From the NCBI RefSeq assembly GCF_017894365.1, contig NZ_CP059467.1, forward strand, positions 3,038,001 through 3,102,000: 64,000 nucleotides of DNA, in the 5' to 3' direction. A program made the position numbers and the translations under genes. Origin of the DNA: Aromatoleum bremense. Its GTDB lineage: Bacteria > Pseudomonadota > Gammaproteobacteria > Burkholderiales > Rhodocyclaceae. How positions within the stretch are numbered: position 1 is the first letter of the stretch; the number at the start of each line of letters is the position of its first letter. Below the pieces are notes generated by a model. The model ran no database searches. It was not told the origin of the DNA and saw only the letters and a list, made by a program, of their open reading frames with translations. Positions 8,890 through 22,198 of the stretch are shown piece by piece.

Positions 8890-9378
8890 CTAGATTCCGG
8901 CGCTGACGAGCTGGGGTTGCAATACTCGCAGAATTTCCTGTGGAGATATCCCGAGCAGGAATCCTCGCCGACCGCCGTTGATATAGACGAGTGGAAGATC
9001 GACGATCGAGTTTTCCAGGAATACCGGCAGGCGTTTTCGCATGCCGAAAGGAGAAGTGCCGCCGACGAGATAACCCGAATGACGATTTGCGACTTCCGGA
9101 GTGCATGGCTCGATGCGTTTCCGGCCCGCTTGCCGGGCGAGTTCCTTCGTGGATACTTTTCGGTCGCCGTGCATCAACACGATCAACGGCGCGCCGCTCT
9201 CATCTTCCATCACGAGCGTCTTGACGATCGCGTGTTCGTCGACGTCCAGTTCCCGTGCGGAGACTTTTGTTCCGCCGTGAGGTTCATAACTATAAAGATG
9301 GGTCGTATATGTCACGCGATGCTGCTTCAGGAAACGGGTGGCCGGCGTTTCCGGCGCGTGATGTTCGGTTCTGCTCAC
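8890..9378 (-). CDS. ybaK: Cys-tRNA(Pro) deacylase, YbaK/EbsC type
   Basis: Trans-editing enzyme that hydrolyses Cys-tRNA(Pro) formed by prolyl-tRNA synthetase. 162 residues: ETPATRFLKQHRV at the N-terminus, VKTLVMEDESG containing the conserved catalytic-site Lys, HGDRKVSTKELAR, and GYLVGGTSPFGMRKRLPVF, the substrate-pocket GGxSP loop. I chose GTG at 9378, which overlaps the ogt stop codon as GTGA; longer frames run back through ogt. This overlap implies translational coupling to ogt. Confidence 0.92.
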   Translation of the reverse strand: MSRTEHHAPETPATRFLKQHRVTYTTHLYSYEPHGGTKVSARELDVDEHAIVKTLVMEDESGAPLIVLMHGDRKVSTKELARQAGRKRIEPCTPEVANRHSGYLVGGTSPFGMRKRLPVFLENSIVDLPLVYINGGRRGFLLGISPQEILRVLQPQLVSAGI

Positions 9379-9869
9379 CGGTTTGCCTCGAAAGCGAGAA
9401 GCCAGTGCTTTGCGTCGATCAGGTAGCCTCCGGATGCGCCGGCAAATCCGCCGATGCCTGTCGCGGACACGACGCGATGGCAGGGAATCACGAGGGGAAA
9501 CGGGTTTGCCCGGCAAGCCTGGCCGACCGCTCGGGCGGCGCTGCCGAGCGCATCCGAGAGATGGGCGTACTGCCGCGTCTCGCCGCGCGGGATCGCCGCG
9601 ATCGCGTCCCATACCCGCCGCTGAAACAATGTGCCACGCGTCGCCAGTGGCAGGTCGAAGGGACGGTCCGGGTCTTCCAGCCACGCGTAGATCTGGGTGG
9701 CGGCGCGCTCGGCGAGCGCGCAGTCAGGCGGTATTGCGCGCGTGCCCGGGGGGAGGAAGACGAGTTCGTGGATGGCATTTCCTGCCACGCGGATGCCGAA
9801 CGCGCCGAACGGCACGGAGAGTGTCGCGGCGAAAGTGGCGCCGGATGAATCAGTCTGGTGGGAGCCCAT
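9375..9869 (-). CDS. ogt: Methylated-DNA--[protein]-cysteine S-methyltransferase
   Basis: Suicide repair protein that removes alkyl groups from O6-alkylguanine and O4-alkylthymine onto its own cysteine. 164 residues with the active-site motif PCHRVV, Cys130. GTLFQRRVWDAIAAIPRGETRQY is the start of the DNA-binding helix-turn-helix, and ACRANPF holds the arginine finger region. No Ada-type N-terminal regulatory domain is present, so it is the constitutive Ogt type. Upstream gene of the ogt-ybaK pair, 164 bp downstream of proA. Confidence 0.92.
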   Translation of the reverse strand: MGSHQTDSSGATFAATLSVPFGAFGIRVAGNAIHELVFLPPGTRAIPPDCALAERAATQIYAWLEDPDRPFDLPLATRGTLFQRRVWDAIAAIPRGETRQYAHLSDALGSAARAVGQACRANPFPLVIPCHRVVSATGIGGFAGASGGYLIDAKHWLLAFEANR

Positions 9870-10033
9870 GTTCAGCGATGCAGTGTCGAGGAAGATTCAG
9901 GACCCGCGAGTCCGCCGCAGGCCTCCGGTTGTCGGGATCCCCGCCTCCCTGACGATGGAGGGTATGTCCCCGAGCGGTCGCGCACAACGCCCTTCCGGGC
10001 GCTGGCGCTGAATGCGGAAGCGCGGGCAGTTTT

Positions 10034-11311
10034 TCAGCGGCGGACTTCCCCGTTGCCGAAGACGATCCATTTCTGGCTGGTCAGCCCCTCGAGTCCCACC
10101 GGGCCGCGGGCGTGGATCTTGTCCGTCGAGATTCCGATTTCCGCCCCGAGACCGTATTCGAAGCCGTCGGCGAAGCGCGTCGAAGCATTGACCATCACCG
10201 AGGACGAGTCCACCTCGCGCAGGAAGCGCATCGCGCTGGTGTAGTTTTCGGTGACGATCGCTTCAGTATGGCCCGAGCTGTAGGTGTTGATGTGCGCGAT
10301 GGCGTCGTCGAGGCCGGCAACCACTTTCACCGCGATGATGGGGGCGAGGTATTCCTCGGACCAGTCCTGCTCGCTCGCGGCCCGCAGCTTGTCCGCGGCA
10401 ATGCCGGCCGCGCGCAGGATTGCCAGTGATTGCTCGCAACCGCGCATCTCGACGCCCTTTTTCGCGAGCATCCGGCCGATTTCCGGCAGCAGGCGCGGCG
10501 CGACCTCGCGGGCGACGAGCAATGATTCCGCCGTGTTGCAGGTGCCGTAGCGCTGCGTTTTGGAATTTTCGACGATCGGCACGACTTTCGCCACATCGGC
10601 ATCGCGATCGATATAGACGTGGCAGTTGCCGTCGAGGTGCTTGATGACCGGCACCCGCGCTTCCTTCGAAATGCGTTCGATCAGACCTTTGCCGCCGCGG
10701 GGAACGATGACGTCGACGAACTCGGGCATCGTGATGAGGTGGCCGACCGCGGCGCGGTCGGTGGTCTCGACGACCTGTACCGACGTTTCCGGCAACCCGG
10801 CAGCGGCGAGTCCTGCCCGGACGCACTGCGCGATCGCCTGGTTGCAGTGCAGCGCCTCCCTGCCGCCACGCAGGATTGCGGCGTTGCCGGACTTGAGGCA
10901 CAGCGCCGCGGCGTCGGCGGTCACGTTGGGGCGCGCCTCGTAGATGATGCCGATGACACCGAGCGGCACGCGCATCTTGCCGACCTGGATGCCGGACGGG
11001 CGACGCTTGACATCGGTGATCTCGCCAACCGGGTCGGGCAGTCCTGCGACCTGTTCGAGCCCTTCGGCCATCGCCTCGACGCCCTTGGCAGTCAGGGTGA
11101 GGCGATCGATCAGCGCCGCTTCGAGTCCCGCGGCGCGCGCCTCGTCGAGGTCGCGTGCGTTCGCCGCGAGCAGTTCCCCGGCCTGTTCCCGAATGGCTGC
11201 GGCCATCGCGACGAGCGCGGCGTTCTTGTCTGCCGTCGAAGCGGCCGCAAGCACGCGCGAGGCGGCGCGTGCCTGGCGACCCAGAGTCTGCATGTAGTCG
11301 TGAATGTCCAT
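10034..11311 (-). CDS. proA: Glutamate-5-semialdehyde dehydrogenase (gamma-glutamyl phosphate reductase)
   Basis: NADPH-dependent reduction of gamma-glutamyl phosphate to glutamate-5-semialdehyde in proline synthesis. 425 residues of the ALDH superfamily. The catalytic Cys258 sits in [25 protein letters not shown] and [10 protein letters not shown] are family motifs. ATG at 11311 gives [15 protein letters not shown], the conserved start. It lies 93 bp downstream of holA on the same strand and may be read with it. proB, encoding the partner kinase, is not in the window. Confidence 0.97.
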   Translation of the reverse strand: MDIHDYMQTLGRQARAASRVLAAASTADKNAALVAMAAAIREQAGELLAANARDLDEARAAGLEAALIDRLTLTAKGVEAMAEGLEQVAGLPDPVGEITDVKRRPSGIQVGKMRVPLGVIGIIYEARPNVTADAAALCLKSGNAAILRGGREALHCNQAIAQCVRAGLAAAGLPETSVQVVETTDRAAVGHLITMPEFVDVIVPRGGKGLIERISKEARVPVIKHLDGNCHVYIDRDADVAKVVPIVENSKTQRYGTCNTAESLLVAREVAPRLLPEIGRMLAKKGVEMRGCEQSLAILRAAGIAADKLRAASEQDWSEEYLAPIIAVKVVAGLDDAIAHINTYSSGHTEAIVTENYTSAMRFLREVDSSSVMVNASTRFADGFEYGLGAEIGISTDKIHARGPVGLEGLTSQKWIVFGNGEVRR

Positions 11312-11404
11312 CGGATTCTCGATGTTGCCGTGCAAAAGAGGATTAAAGCATCGATCGGCTCGCCCCCGCCAGTCTGCACGCCCGCGATGAGGCGACCGGA
11401 CCAA

Positions 11405-12412
11405 TCAGCGTCGTGCGAGTCGCATCGCCAGCTGCAGGAATTCGTCCCACACATCGCCGGGAGCGAGCCCCTTGATGATGCGGTCGATCTTCGCCGCGTG
11501 CAGCAACGCGGCGCGAAGCGTGCCGATTCGAAACCGCACCAGCGCAGTGCTTAGCGCGTGCTTGCGCCGTTCGTCGAAGATTCGTTCGGCCTTGAATAGC
11601 GTTGCAAGCGGCTGGCCGGCGGCTTTTCCCGCGCACAGCGTGGCCAGCATCCTGATTTCGTTCGCGAGTGCCCACAGCACCAGCGGCGGCGCCGCGCCTT
11701 CGCCCTGCAGGCCTTCCAGAAGTCGTGTGCACCGGACCGGGTCGCCTTCGACGAGCGCGTCGCGCAGCTTGGCAATGTCGTAGCGGGCGACGTTCAGCAC
11801 CGCATCCTGAGCGTCCTCCATGCTGAGGTTTCCTTCTGCATGGAGCAGGCCGAGCTTGAGGATTTCCTGGTGTGCGGCGAGCAGATTGCCTTCGACGTGG
11901 TCGGCGATGAAAGCGAGCGCTTCCGGGCTTGCCGTCTGCTTTTGCCGCGCCAGCCGTGCCGCGATCCATTCTCCAAGGCGCTCGCGTTCCGGGGCGTTGA
12001 GCTCCACCGTCACGCCGGCTTGCGTCAAGGCGGTGAACCACGCTGTCTTGCGCGCCGCCCAGTCGATCTCGGGCAGCGTGACCAGCGTCACGATACCGCT
12101 GGCGAGGCTGCGCGCATAACGCTGAAGGGCGTCGCCGCCGTCGCGTCCCGGCTTTCCGCCTGGAATGCGCAGGTCAATCAGCTTCGAGTCACCGAACAAC
12201 GACAGATTTCCTGCTGCGGCGGTCAAGCTTTCCCACCGGAAACCCTGCCCGACGACCAGCGTTTCACGCTCGTCGAAGCCCTGACGGCGCGCCGCCGCGC
12301 GCACCAGGTCGGCAGCTTCGAGCACCAGCAGCGGCTCGTTGCCGTGCAGCAGGTAGAGTGGGGCGAGCGGCTTTGCGAGATGTGCGGAAAGCTGCTCGGG
12401 GCGCAGATTCAC
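11405..12412 (-). CDS. holA: DNA polymerase III subunit delta
   Basis: The delta subunit of the clamp loader, which opens the beta clamp. 335 residues: N-terminal RecA-like fold (LYLLHGNEPLLVLEAADLVRAAA), a middle SLFGDSKLIDLR segment that contains the hydrophobic beta-clamp-binding LF pair, a lid domain and a C-terminal collar domain. As in the family, it has no functional Walker A. Its start overlaps the lptE stop by 4 nt (ATGA), the common betaproteobacterial leuS-lptE-holA order. Confidence 0.94.
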   Translation of the reverse strand: MNLRPEQLSAHLAKPLAPLYLLHGNEPLLVLEAADLVRAAARRQGFDERETLVVGQGFRWESLTAAAGNLSLFGDSKLIDLRIPGGKPGRDGGDALQRYARSLASGIVTLVTLPEIDWAARKTAWFTALTQAGVTVELNAPERERLGEWIAARLARQKQTASPEALAFIADHVEGNLLAAHQEILKLGLLHAEGNLSMEDAQDAVLNVARYDIAKLRDALVEGDPVRCTRLLEGLQGEGAAPPLVLWALANEIRMLATLCAGKAAGQPLATLFKAERIFDERRKHALSTALVRFRIGTLRAALLHAAKIDRIIKGLAPGDVWDEFLQLAMRLARR

Positions 12413-12924
12413 GGCTTCGCGGCTGCCAGGCGGCGCATCAGTTGATCGACGAGGTCGATCAGCATGTCGCGGAACAGCAGGGCTTCTTCCTGTTCCTTGG
12501 CGAGGACCTGCGCGTCATCGAAGTTGTATTCGCGCCGCGCGGAAATCGTCGTCAGGGGAATCCATTCGTTGCCGTTGCGGCCGACGAGCCGGAAACTCAG
12601 GAGGCGCTGGAGCTGGTACTCGCGCACCTTGCCCCCCCCGGTGAGCGTGAGGATTTCGCGCTCGGCCTGATCGCGCAGGATTTCGAGCCTGACGTCGGCT
12701 TTCGCCGGGTCGTCCGTGACCGTAGTGTTGCCGTTCGCGACGATGCGGCGATGCAGCGCCGCGCCGAGGTCGGACTGCATGCTGACGCCGAGGTAAATGC
12801 TGGGAAACGCGAGCGGCTGCGGGCCGCGCAACTTGAATCCGCAGCCGCCGAGCAGCGCAGCGGCCGCCAGCGTGCCGAACGCCAGGATCAGGCGGCGGCG
12901 GGTAGGGGAGGACTTCATCGACAT
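12409..12924 (-). CDS. lptE: LPS-assembly lipoprotein LptE
   Basis: Outer-membrane lipoprotein that plugs the LptD barrel during LPS export. 171 residues. A short basic N-terminus and hydrophobic stretch end in the lipobox LLGGC with the acylated cysteine near residue 28, followed by GFKLRGPQPLAFPSIYLG, typical of LptE. It starts 3 nt after the leuS stop codon and overlaps holA by 4 nt, so all three are one transcription unit. The mature sequence is poorly conserved, but context is decisive. Confidence 0.92.
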   Translation of the reverse strand: MSMKSSPTRRRLILAFGTLAAAALLGGCGFKLRGPQPLAFPSIYLGVSMQSDLGAALHRRIVANGNTTVTDDPAKADVRLEILRDQAEREILTLTGGGKVREYQLQRLLSFRLVGRNGNEWIPLTTISARREYNFDDAQVLAKEQEEALLFRDMLIDLVDQLMRRLAAAKP

Positions 12925-12927
12925 CGC

Positions 12928-16063
<3,136 letters not shown>

Positions 16064-16383
16064 GATTCGTTCTCCAGTGACCTTGTCGGCCTTGTGCGCC
16101 GGGGTAGACCTCGTAAGTCCACCGTTCGAGGCGCTGTTAATGCGCTGCAGCATATGAAATTTTCACGAATTCTGCGCCGCTCAAGCGGGGGATTCCTTGA
16201 TAAAGCGCAAACAGATGCTGCGTTGCACAATTTCAAATTAAAGGATCGCCCGGGGTAAATCAACATCTTTGTTGTGCCGATGCAACAGTGCCTCTTTTTA
16301 CGTTGTCGCGATTCCGATCGCGAGCGATGCCGGAGTTTCCCCGCGTCCCGGTTAAAATTGGCTGTGCCCCAAGAGAAAACCGA
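16064..16383. other. Divergent intergenic region
   Basis: 320 bp without a supported gene, between the 108-residue unknown and the helicase gene. An AT-rich stretch (16223-16260) and a TAAAAT hexamer at 16353-16358 may be promoter parts, but no convincing -35 box pairs with the latter. Confidence 0.5.
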
Positions 16384-18606
16384 ATGTCCGACCTGCTCGC
16401 CAACCTCAATCCCGAACAACTCCAGGCCGTTACCTTGCCGCCGCAACACGCGCTGATCCTGGCCGGCGCCGGTTCCGGCAAGACCCGCGTCCTGACGACG
16501 CGCATCGCGTGGCTCGTGCAGACCGGGCAGGTCGATCCGCAAGGTGTGCTGGCCGTCACCTTTACGAACAAGGCGGCAAAGGAACTGCTCGCACGCCTGT
16601 CCGCGATGCTGCCGCTGAGCTTCAACCGGTCGGCGCGCGGCATGTGGATCGGTACGTTCCACGGACTCTGCAACCGCCTGTTGCGCGCGCATCACCGCGA
16701 CGCCGGCCTGCCACAGCTGTTCCAGATCCTCGATTCGGGCGACCAGCTTGCCGCGATCAAGCGGCTCCTGAAGGCGCTGAACGTCGACGACGAGAAATTC
16801 CCGCCGCGCGAACTGCAGCATTTCATCAATGGCCAGAAGGAAGCCGGGCTGCGTCCGCACGCCGTCGAAGCCTGGGACGATTACACCCGCCGCCGGGTCG
16901 AGCTTTACATCGAGTACGAGTCGCAGTGCCAGCGCGAGTCGGTCGTGGATTTTGCCGAGCTGCTGCTGCGCACTTACGAACTGCTGGAGCGCAATGAACC
17001 GATCCGCAAGCATTACCAGCACCGTTTCCGCCACATCCTGGTCGACGAATTCCAGGACACGAACCAGCTCCAGTACCGCTGGCTGAAGCTGCTTGCCGAC
17101 CACGGTCGCGACGGAGCGGCGAAGCTGTTCTGCGTCGGCGACGATGACCAGTCGATCTACCGTTTTCGTGGCGCCGACGTCGGCAACATGCGCGATTTCG
17201 AGCGCGAGTTCCACGTCGCCAGCGTCATTCGCCTCGAGCAGAATTACCGTTCGCACGGCAACATCCTGGATGCCGCGAACGCGATCATCCGCCATAACGC
17301 CGGCCGTCTCGGCAAGAATCTGTGGACCGAACGCGGCGCCGGCGAGCCGATCCGCGTGTTCGAGGCCTGCGCCGATCTGGACGAGGCGCGCTGGATCGTC
17401 GACGAAATCCAGTCGCTGGTGCGCGACGGCATGAGCCGTTCCGGCATCGCGCTGCTGTATCGCTCGAACGCGCAGTCGCGCGTCCTGGAGCACCAGCTCT
17501 TTTCCAGCGGCATCTCGTATCGTGTCTATGGCGGCCTGCGTTTCTTCGAGCGGCAGGAAATCAAGCATGCGCTCGCCTACCTGCGCCTGATCGCGAACCC
17601 GGACGACGACACCGCGTTCAGCCGCGTCGTCAATTTTCCGACGCGCGGCATCGGCGCCCGTTCGGTCGAGGCACTGCAGGACGCGGCGCGCACCTGGAAC
17701 AGCAGCCTGTACGCGGCGGTGCCGCATCTGGCGGGGAAGCCGGGCACGGTGCTGGCCCAGTTCGTGCGACTGGTCGAAGACCTGCGGCGCGACACCGCGA
17801 AGCTGCCGCTGCCGGAGCTCGTCGACCACGTGCTCGACGCGTCGGGCTTGCGCAACCATTTCCGCAACGAGAAAGAAGGCCAGGAGCGGCTCGAAAACCT
17901 CGACGAACTGATCAATGCGGCGGCGAACTTCGTGGCCGAAGCAAGCGTGCAGGCCGATGCGCAGGACATGGCGCACACGCTGCTCGCCGATTTTCTCGCG
18001 CACGCGTCGCTCGAGGCCGGCGAGCACCAGGCCGAGGCCGGCAGCGACGCGGTGCAGTTGATGACGGTGCATTCGTCGAAAGGGCTGGAGTTCGACGCGG
18101 TTTTCCTTTCGGGCCTCGAGGAAGGGCTGTTTCCGCACGAGAACAGCATTCTGGAGACGGAAGGACTGGAGGAGGAGCGCCGGTTGATGTACGTCGCGGT
18201 GACGCGGGCGCGCCAGCGGCTTTACCTGTCGTTCGCGCAGAGCCGTATGCTGCACGGGCAGACGCGCTACAACCTGCGTTCGCGCTTTCTCGAGGAAATT
18301 CCCGAGGGACTCACAAAGTGGCTGTCACCGCCGAATCCGCGTACGAGCGCGGTGCGCAGCGGGTTCGGCGGCTACTATCAGCCGTCGCGCGGCGGCGTGG
18401 TGGCGAAGGCGTCGGAACAACCGGTTTCGCGCAGCCGCGATCTGGGCGGCTTGCGTGTCGGTCAGCTGGTCACCCATGCCAAGTTCGGCCAGGGCGTGAT
18501 CATCTCCGCTGAGGGCAGCGGCTCGGATGCCCGGGTCCAGATCAACTTCGGCGCCGCCGGCATCAAGTGGCTGATGCTCGCGGTTGCGAAGCTCGATCCC
18601 GCCTGA
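16384..18606 (+). CDS. uvrD: UvrD/Rep/PcrA-type 3'-5' DNA helicase
   Basis: Superfamily 1A helicase for nucleotide excision and mismatch repair or replication restart. 740 residues: Q-motif LNPEQLQAV, Walker A GAGSGKTR, motif Ia VTFTNKAAKE, Walker B VDEFQDTN, motif III GDDDQSIYRFRGA, motif IV QNYRS, motif V TVHSSKGLEFDAVF and motif VI YVAVTRARQRLYL. The last 55 residues (LVTHAKFGQGVI) form the Tudor-like tail seen in UvrD and PcrA, which favours UvrD over Rep. ATG at 16384 gives MSDLLANLNPEQ; upstream in-frame codons are not conserved. Monocistronic and convergent with parA. Confidence 0.93.
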   Translation: MSDLLANLNPEQLQAVTLPPQHALILAGAGSGKTRVLTTRIAWLVQTGQVDPQGVLAVTFTNKAAKELLARLSAMLPLSFNRSARGMWIGTFHGLCNRLLRAHHRDAGLPQLFQILDSGDQLAAIKRLLKALNVDDEKFPPRELQHFINGQKEAGLRPHAVEAWDDYTRRRVELYIEYESQCQRESVVDFAELLLRTYELLERNEPIRKHYQHRFRHILVDEFQDTNQLQYRWLKLLADHGRDGAAKLFCVGDDDQSIYRFRGADVGNMRDFEREFHVASVIRLEQNYRSHGNILDAANAIIRHNAGRLGKNLWTERGAGEPIRVFEACADLDEARWIVDEIQSLVRDGMSRSGIALLYRSNAQSRVLEHQLFSSGISYRVYGGLRFFERQEIKHALAYLRLIANPDDDTAFSRVVNFPTRGIGARSVEALQDAARTWNSSLYAAVPHLAGKPGTVLAQFVRLVEDLRRDTAKLPLPELVDHVLDASGLRNHFRNEKEGQERLENLDELINAAANFVAEASVQADAQDMAHTLLADFLAHASLEAGEHQAEAGSDAVQLMTVHSSKGLEFDAVFLSGLEEGLFPHENSILETEGLEEERRLMYVAVTRARQRLYLSFAQSRMLHGQTRYNLRSRFLEEIPEGLTKWLSPPNPRTSAVRSGFGGYYQPSRGGVVAKASEQPVSRSRDLGGLRVGQLVTHAKFGQGVIISAEGSGSDARVQINFGAAGIKWLMLAVAKLDPA

Positions 18607-18645
18607 CTTCGGCCGCGCGCGCTACCGGCTGGCCGACGCCCGTCG

Positions 18646-19425
18646 TCAGGCGCCGTATTTCCGCGCCAGCGAGTCGTGCAGCGCGACGTACTCTTGCGCG
18701 AGCTTGTGCTTCGCGTCGAGATGGATCATCGGCCGCGATTGCTCATGGGATTCCTTGATCTTTACCGAGGCGGACAAATAGGGCGTCAGCACCGGCAGGC
18801 CTTCGTCGATCAGTTCCTGCACGACTTTCTGCGGCAGTGCGGCGCGTGCCTGGAACTGGTTGACGACGATCCCTTCGACCTGCAGGTCGCGATTGTGGTC
18901 GCTGCGGATTTCCTGCACGTTTTCCAGCAGCGAGTACAGCGCGCGGCGGGAAAACTCGTCGCAGTCGAACGGGATCAGGCAGCCGTGCGCGGCGATCAGC
19001 GCCGAGCGGGTATAGAAATTGAGCGCCGGCGGCGTGTCGATGTAGATGCAGTCGTAGCGGCCGGCCAGCTCCTCGAGCGCATCGCGCAGCTTGTAGATCT
19101 TGTAGCGCGACTCGAGCTTGCTCTGCAGGTCTTCGAGTCCCGGGTGCGAGGGCATCACGTCGAGCCCCTCGAAGGGGCTCGCGACGACGAACTCGGCCGT
19201 CTTCTTCGGGTTCAGCTTGAAGTTGAGCGTCTGGTCGAAGAAATTCGCCAGCGTCGTGTCGAACTCCCCGCCCGACCGGCCGAGCAGATATTGGGTCGAG
19301 TTGCCCTGCGGGTCGAGGTCGACGACCAGCGTTCGCCTGCCCCGGTGGGCGCTGATCGCCGCGAGGTTGCAGGTAATGGTCGACTTGCCGACTCCGCCTT
19401 TCTGATTGAACACTACGCGTCGCAT
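18646..19425 (-). CDS. ParA-family ATPase (orphan)
   Basis: 259-residue deviant Walker ATPase with KGGVGKST near the N-terminus (MRRVVFNQKGGVGKST), DLDPQGNSTQ, and YIDTPPALNFYTRSAL. No N-terminal helix-turn-helix, so it resembles the chromosomal or orphan ParA/MipZ-like group rather than plasmid ParA with autoregulation. ATG at 19425 is preceded by AGGAAAG. No ParB-like gene or parS-like site adjoins it, so its cargo is unknown. Members of this class position chromosome regions, chemoreceptor clusters or other large complexes. Confidence 0.85.
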   Translation of the reverse strand: MRRVVFNQKGGVGKSTITCNLAAISAHRGRRTLVVDLDPQGNSTQYLLGRSGGEFDTTLANFFDQTLNFKLNPKKTAEFVVASPFEGLDVMPSHPGLEDLQSKLESRYKIYKLRDALEELAGRYDCIYIDTPPALNFYTRSALIAAHGCLIPFDCDEFSRRALYSLLENVQEIRSDHNRDLQVEGIVVNQFQARAALPQKVVQELIDEGLPVLTPYLSASVKIKESHEQSRPMIHLDAKHKLAQEYVALHDSLARKYGA

Positions 19426-19812
19426 CTTGGCTTTCCTGGTTGGGCTGCCACGCGATTGTGCCAAAAAATGTCCACGGGCAGTGCCGATGTGCGCCGACGC
19501 CGCGCAGGGACAGAAGATGGCGCGCGCCGCCATGCCGGCTTACCCTGACATCCCTCTGCCCAAGGCTGGGCGGCTGCGCTAAACTTTCACCTCGTCAAAG
19601 GTGGCGTCAGCGGCTGTCGCATGAAGCCGCCGTCATGCGGGCCGCCGAGCCCGATCCGCTGCGATGCCCGGTTCAATGCCGGCCATTCGATCAGAACAAG
19701 CCACATCGCTGCGGACATTCCTCATTGGTTGGCGAGGCGCCGGTGCGAGCGCAGAGTTTTTTCCCGCACATTCATGAACAAAGACAACCCACTTAGCACG
19801 AGAGGGAGCGCA
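19426..19812. other. Intergenic region parA / maeB
   Basis: 387 bp with no supported gene. It must contain promoters for both divergent neighbours, but I see no convincing -35/-10 pair. An in-frame ATG at 19774 upstream of maeB is less likely than ATG 19813, which has GAGGGAG in front. Confidence 0.5.
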
Positions 19813-22116
19813 ATGGATCAGGATTTCATCACCGCGGCACTGGATTATCATCGTTCGCCGACCCACGGGAAAATTTCGGTTGTTCCCACCAAGAGTCTGA
19901 CGAACCAGCGCGACCTCGCGCTCGCCTACTCGCCGGGCGTGGCCGCGGCGTGCGACGCGATCGTCGCGGACCCGGGACAGGCGCGCGAACTGACGTCGCG
20001 CGGCAATCTCGTCGCCGTCGTCACGAACGGCACCGCGGTGCTCGGCCTGGGCAACATCGGCCCGCTCGCCTCGAAACCGGTCATGGAAGGCAAGGGCTGC
20101 CTGTTCAAGAAATTCGCGAACATCGACGTGTTCGACATCGAACTCGCCGAGCGGGACCCGGACAAGCTGATCGAGATCATCGCCTCCCTCGAGCCGACAC
20201 TCGGCGGCGTCAACCTCGAGGACATCAAGGCGCCCGAGTGTTTCTACATCGAGCAGAAACTGCGCGAGCGGATGAACATTCCGGTCTTTCATGACGACCA
20301 GCACGGCACCGCGATCATTTCGTCGGCAGGGCTGATCAACGGTCTCAAGATCGTCGGCAAGGACATCGGCGAAGTGAAGCTGGTGTGCTCGGGCGCGGGC
20401 GCCGCGGCGATCGCGTGCCTCGACCTGATGGTCGGGCTCGGGGTGAAGCGCGAGAACGTGTTCGTCTGCGACTCCAAAGGCGTGATCCGCGTCGGCCGTG
20501 ACGAGAACATGGAACCGAACAAGGCCCGCTACGCGCAGAGTACCGACGCGACGACGCTTGGCGAGGTCATCGACGGCGCCGACGTGTTCCTCGGCCTGTC
20601 GACCGCGGGCGTGCTGAAGCCCGAGATGGTCAAACGGATGGCGGACAAGCCGCTGATCTTCGCGCTCGCGAACCCGAATCCGGAAATCCTGCCCGAAGTG
20701 GCGAAGGAAGCGCGTCCGGACTGCATCATCGCCACCGGCCGGTCCGATTATCCGAACCAGGTCAACAACGTGCTGTGCTTTCCGTTCATCTTCCGCGGCG
20801 CGCTCGACGCCGGCGCGACGAAGATCACCGAGGCAATGAAGCTCGCGTGCGTGAAGGCGATCGCGGAACTCGCCCGCGCCGAGCAAAGTGACATCGTCGC
20901 CGCGGCCTACGGCAACGCCGACCTGCATTTCGGCCCGGATTACATCATTCCCAGTCCGTTCGACCCGCGCCTGATCGTCAAGATCGCCCCCGCGGTCGCA
21001 AAGGCGGCGATGGAGTCGGGCGTCGCGACGAGGCCGATCGAGGATCTCGCAGCCTATGCGGCGAGCCTGTCGGATTTCGTCTATCAGTCGGGCATCGTCA
21101 TGAAACCGGTGTTCTCCGCGGCGAAGCGGATCCCGGCCGAATTCAAGCGCGTGCTGTACGCCGAAGGCGAGGACGAACGCGTGCTGCATGCCGCCCGCGT
21201 CGTCATCGACGAGGAACTCGCGCGGCCGATCCTGATCGGCAGGCCGAGCGTGATCGAGATGCGCATCCAGAAGATCGGCCTGAACCTCGTGCCCGGGCGC
21301 GACTTCGACATCATCAATCCCGAGTCCGACCCGCGTTATCGCGAGCTGTGGCAGGAATACCACCGCATGATGTGCCGCGACGGCGTGACCCCCGAGCTGG
21401 CGAAGGCGAAGATGCGCCGCGACACGACGCTGATCGGCTGCATGGTGCTGCGGCGCGGCGACGCCGACGCGCTGGTGTGCGGTACCTTCGGCTCTTACGA
21501 CTACCACTTCAAGACCGTCGAGGACGTCATCGGGTTGAAGAAGGGCTCGAAACTGTTCGCGGCGATGAGCCTGCTGCTGCTGCCCAAGCGCATGCTCGCG
21601 ATCACCGATCCGTACGTGAACGAGAATCCGAGCGCCGAGGAAGTCGCTGAAATCGCCCGGATGGCCGCCGAAGAGCTGCGCCGTTTCGGCGTCGAGCCGC
21701 GCGTCGCGCTGCTGTCGCATTCGAACTTCGGCAGCTCGCGTTCGACCTCCGCGCGCAAGATGCGCGAGGCGTCCGAGATCCTCCGCCGCATCGCTCCGGG
21801 TCTCGAATGCGACGGCGAGATGCACGGCGATTCGGCGCTGTCGCCGGATATCCGCAAGAAGTCGAACCCGGACTCCATGCTCACCGGCGAAGCCAACCTC
21901 GTCGTGATGCCGAACCTCGACGCGGCGAACATCTCGTTCAACCTGATGAAGATCGCGAACGGCGACGGTGTTTCGGTCGGTCCGATGCTGCTTGGCGCGG
22001 CGTTGCCGGTGCATATCCTGACGCCGTCGGCGACCGTGCGCCGGCTCGTGAACATCACCGCCGTGTCGGTGGTCGACGCTTTCGAGCAGCGCATGCAGGC
22101 GGGCACCGCAGTCTGA
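19813..22116 (+). CDS. maeB: NADP-dependent malic enzyme with phosphate acetyltransferase-like domain
   Basis: Oxidative decarboxylation of malate to pyruvate, giving NADPH. 767 residues. The N-terminal malic enzyme half (about 1-430) shows [31 protein letters not shown] with metal-binding residues, and an NAD(P)-fold [15 protein letters not shown]. The C-terminal half (about 440-760) is related to phosphotransacetylase (PTA); in MaeB proteins this half is usually regulatory, binding acetyl-CoA or acetyl-P, rather than catalytic. Length fits the E. coli MaeB class (759). Monocistronic. Together with aceA it suggests growth on acetyl-CoA-yielding substrates. Confidence 0.95.
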   Translation: MDQDFITAALDYHRSPTHGKISVVPTKSLTNQRDLALAYSPGVAAACDAIVADPGQARELTSRGNLVAVVTNGTAVLGLGNIGPLASKPVMEGKGCLFKKFANIDVFDIELAERDPDKLIEIIASLEPTLGGVNLEDIKAPECFYIEQKLRERMNIPVFHDDQHGTAIISSAGLINGLKIVGKDIGEVKLVCSGAGAAAIACLDLMVGLGVKRENVFVCDSKGVIRVGRDENMEPNKARYAQSTDATTLGEVIDGADVFLGLSTAGVLKPEMVKRMADKPLIFALANPNPEILPEVAKEARPDCIIATGRSDYPNQVNNVLCFPFIFRGALDAGATKITEAMKLACVKAIAELARAEQSDIVAAAYGNADLHFGPDYIIPSPFDPRLIVKIAPAVAKAAMESGVATRPIEDLAAYAASLSDFVYQSGIVMKPVFSAAKRIPAEFKRVLYAEGEDERVLHAARVVIDEELARPILIGRPSVIEMRIQKIGLNLVPGRDFDIINPESDPRYRELWQEYHRMMCRDGVTPELAKAKMRRDTTLIGCMVLRRGDADALVCGTFGSYDYHFKTVEDVIGLKKGSKLFAAMSLLLLPKRMLAITDPYVNENPSAEEVAEIARMAAEELRRFGVEPRVALLSHSNFGSSRSTSARKMREASEILRRIAPGLECDGEMHGDSALSPDIRKKSNPDSMLTGEANLVVMPNLDAANISFNLMKIANGDGVSVGPMLLGAALPVHILTPSATVRRLVNITAVSVVDAFEQRMQAGTAV

Positions 22117-22198
22117 CGCCCCCGGGACGCGCCGGCGCACCCGTGTCTGCGGGTTCGCCGGCGCGCGGGCGGTCTCGCTGAATTCGACGAGGCTGACC

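Noticed and set aside
9870..10033. Small hairpin CGCCC-TTCC-GGGCG at 9988-10001 as a proA terminator
   Set aside because: The stem is only five base pairs and no U-tract follows on the minus strand, so I did not list it as a terminator.
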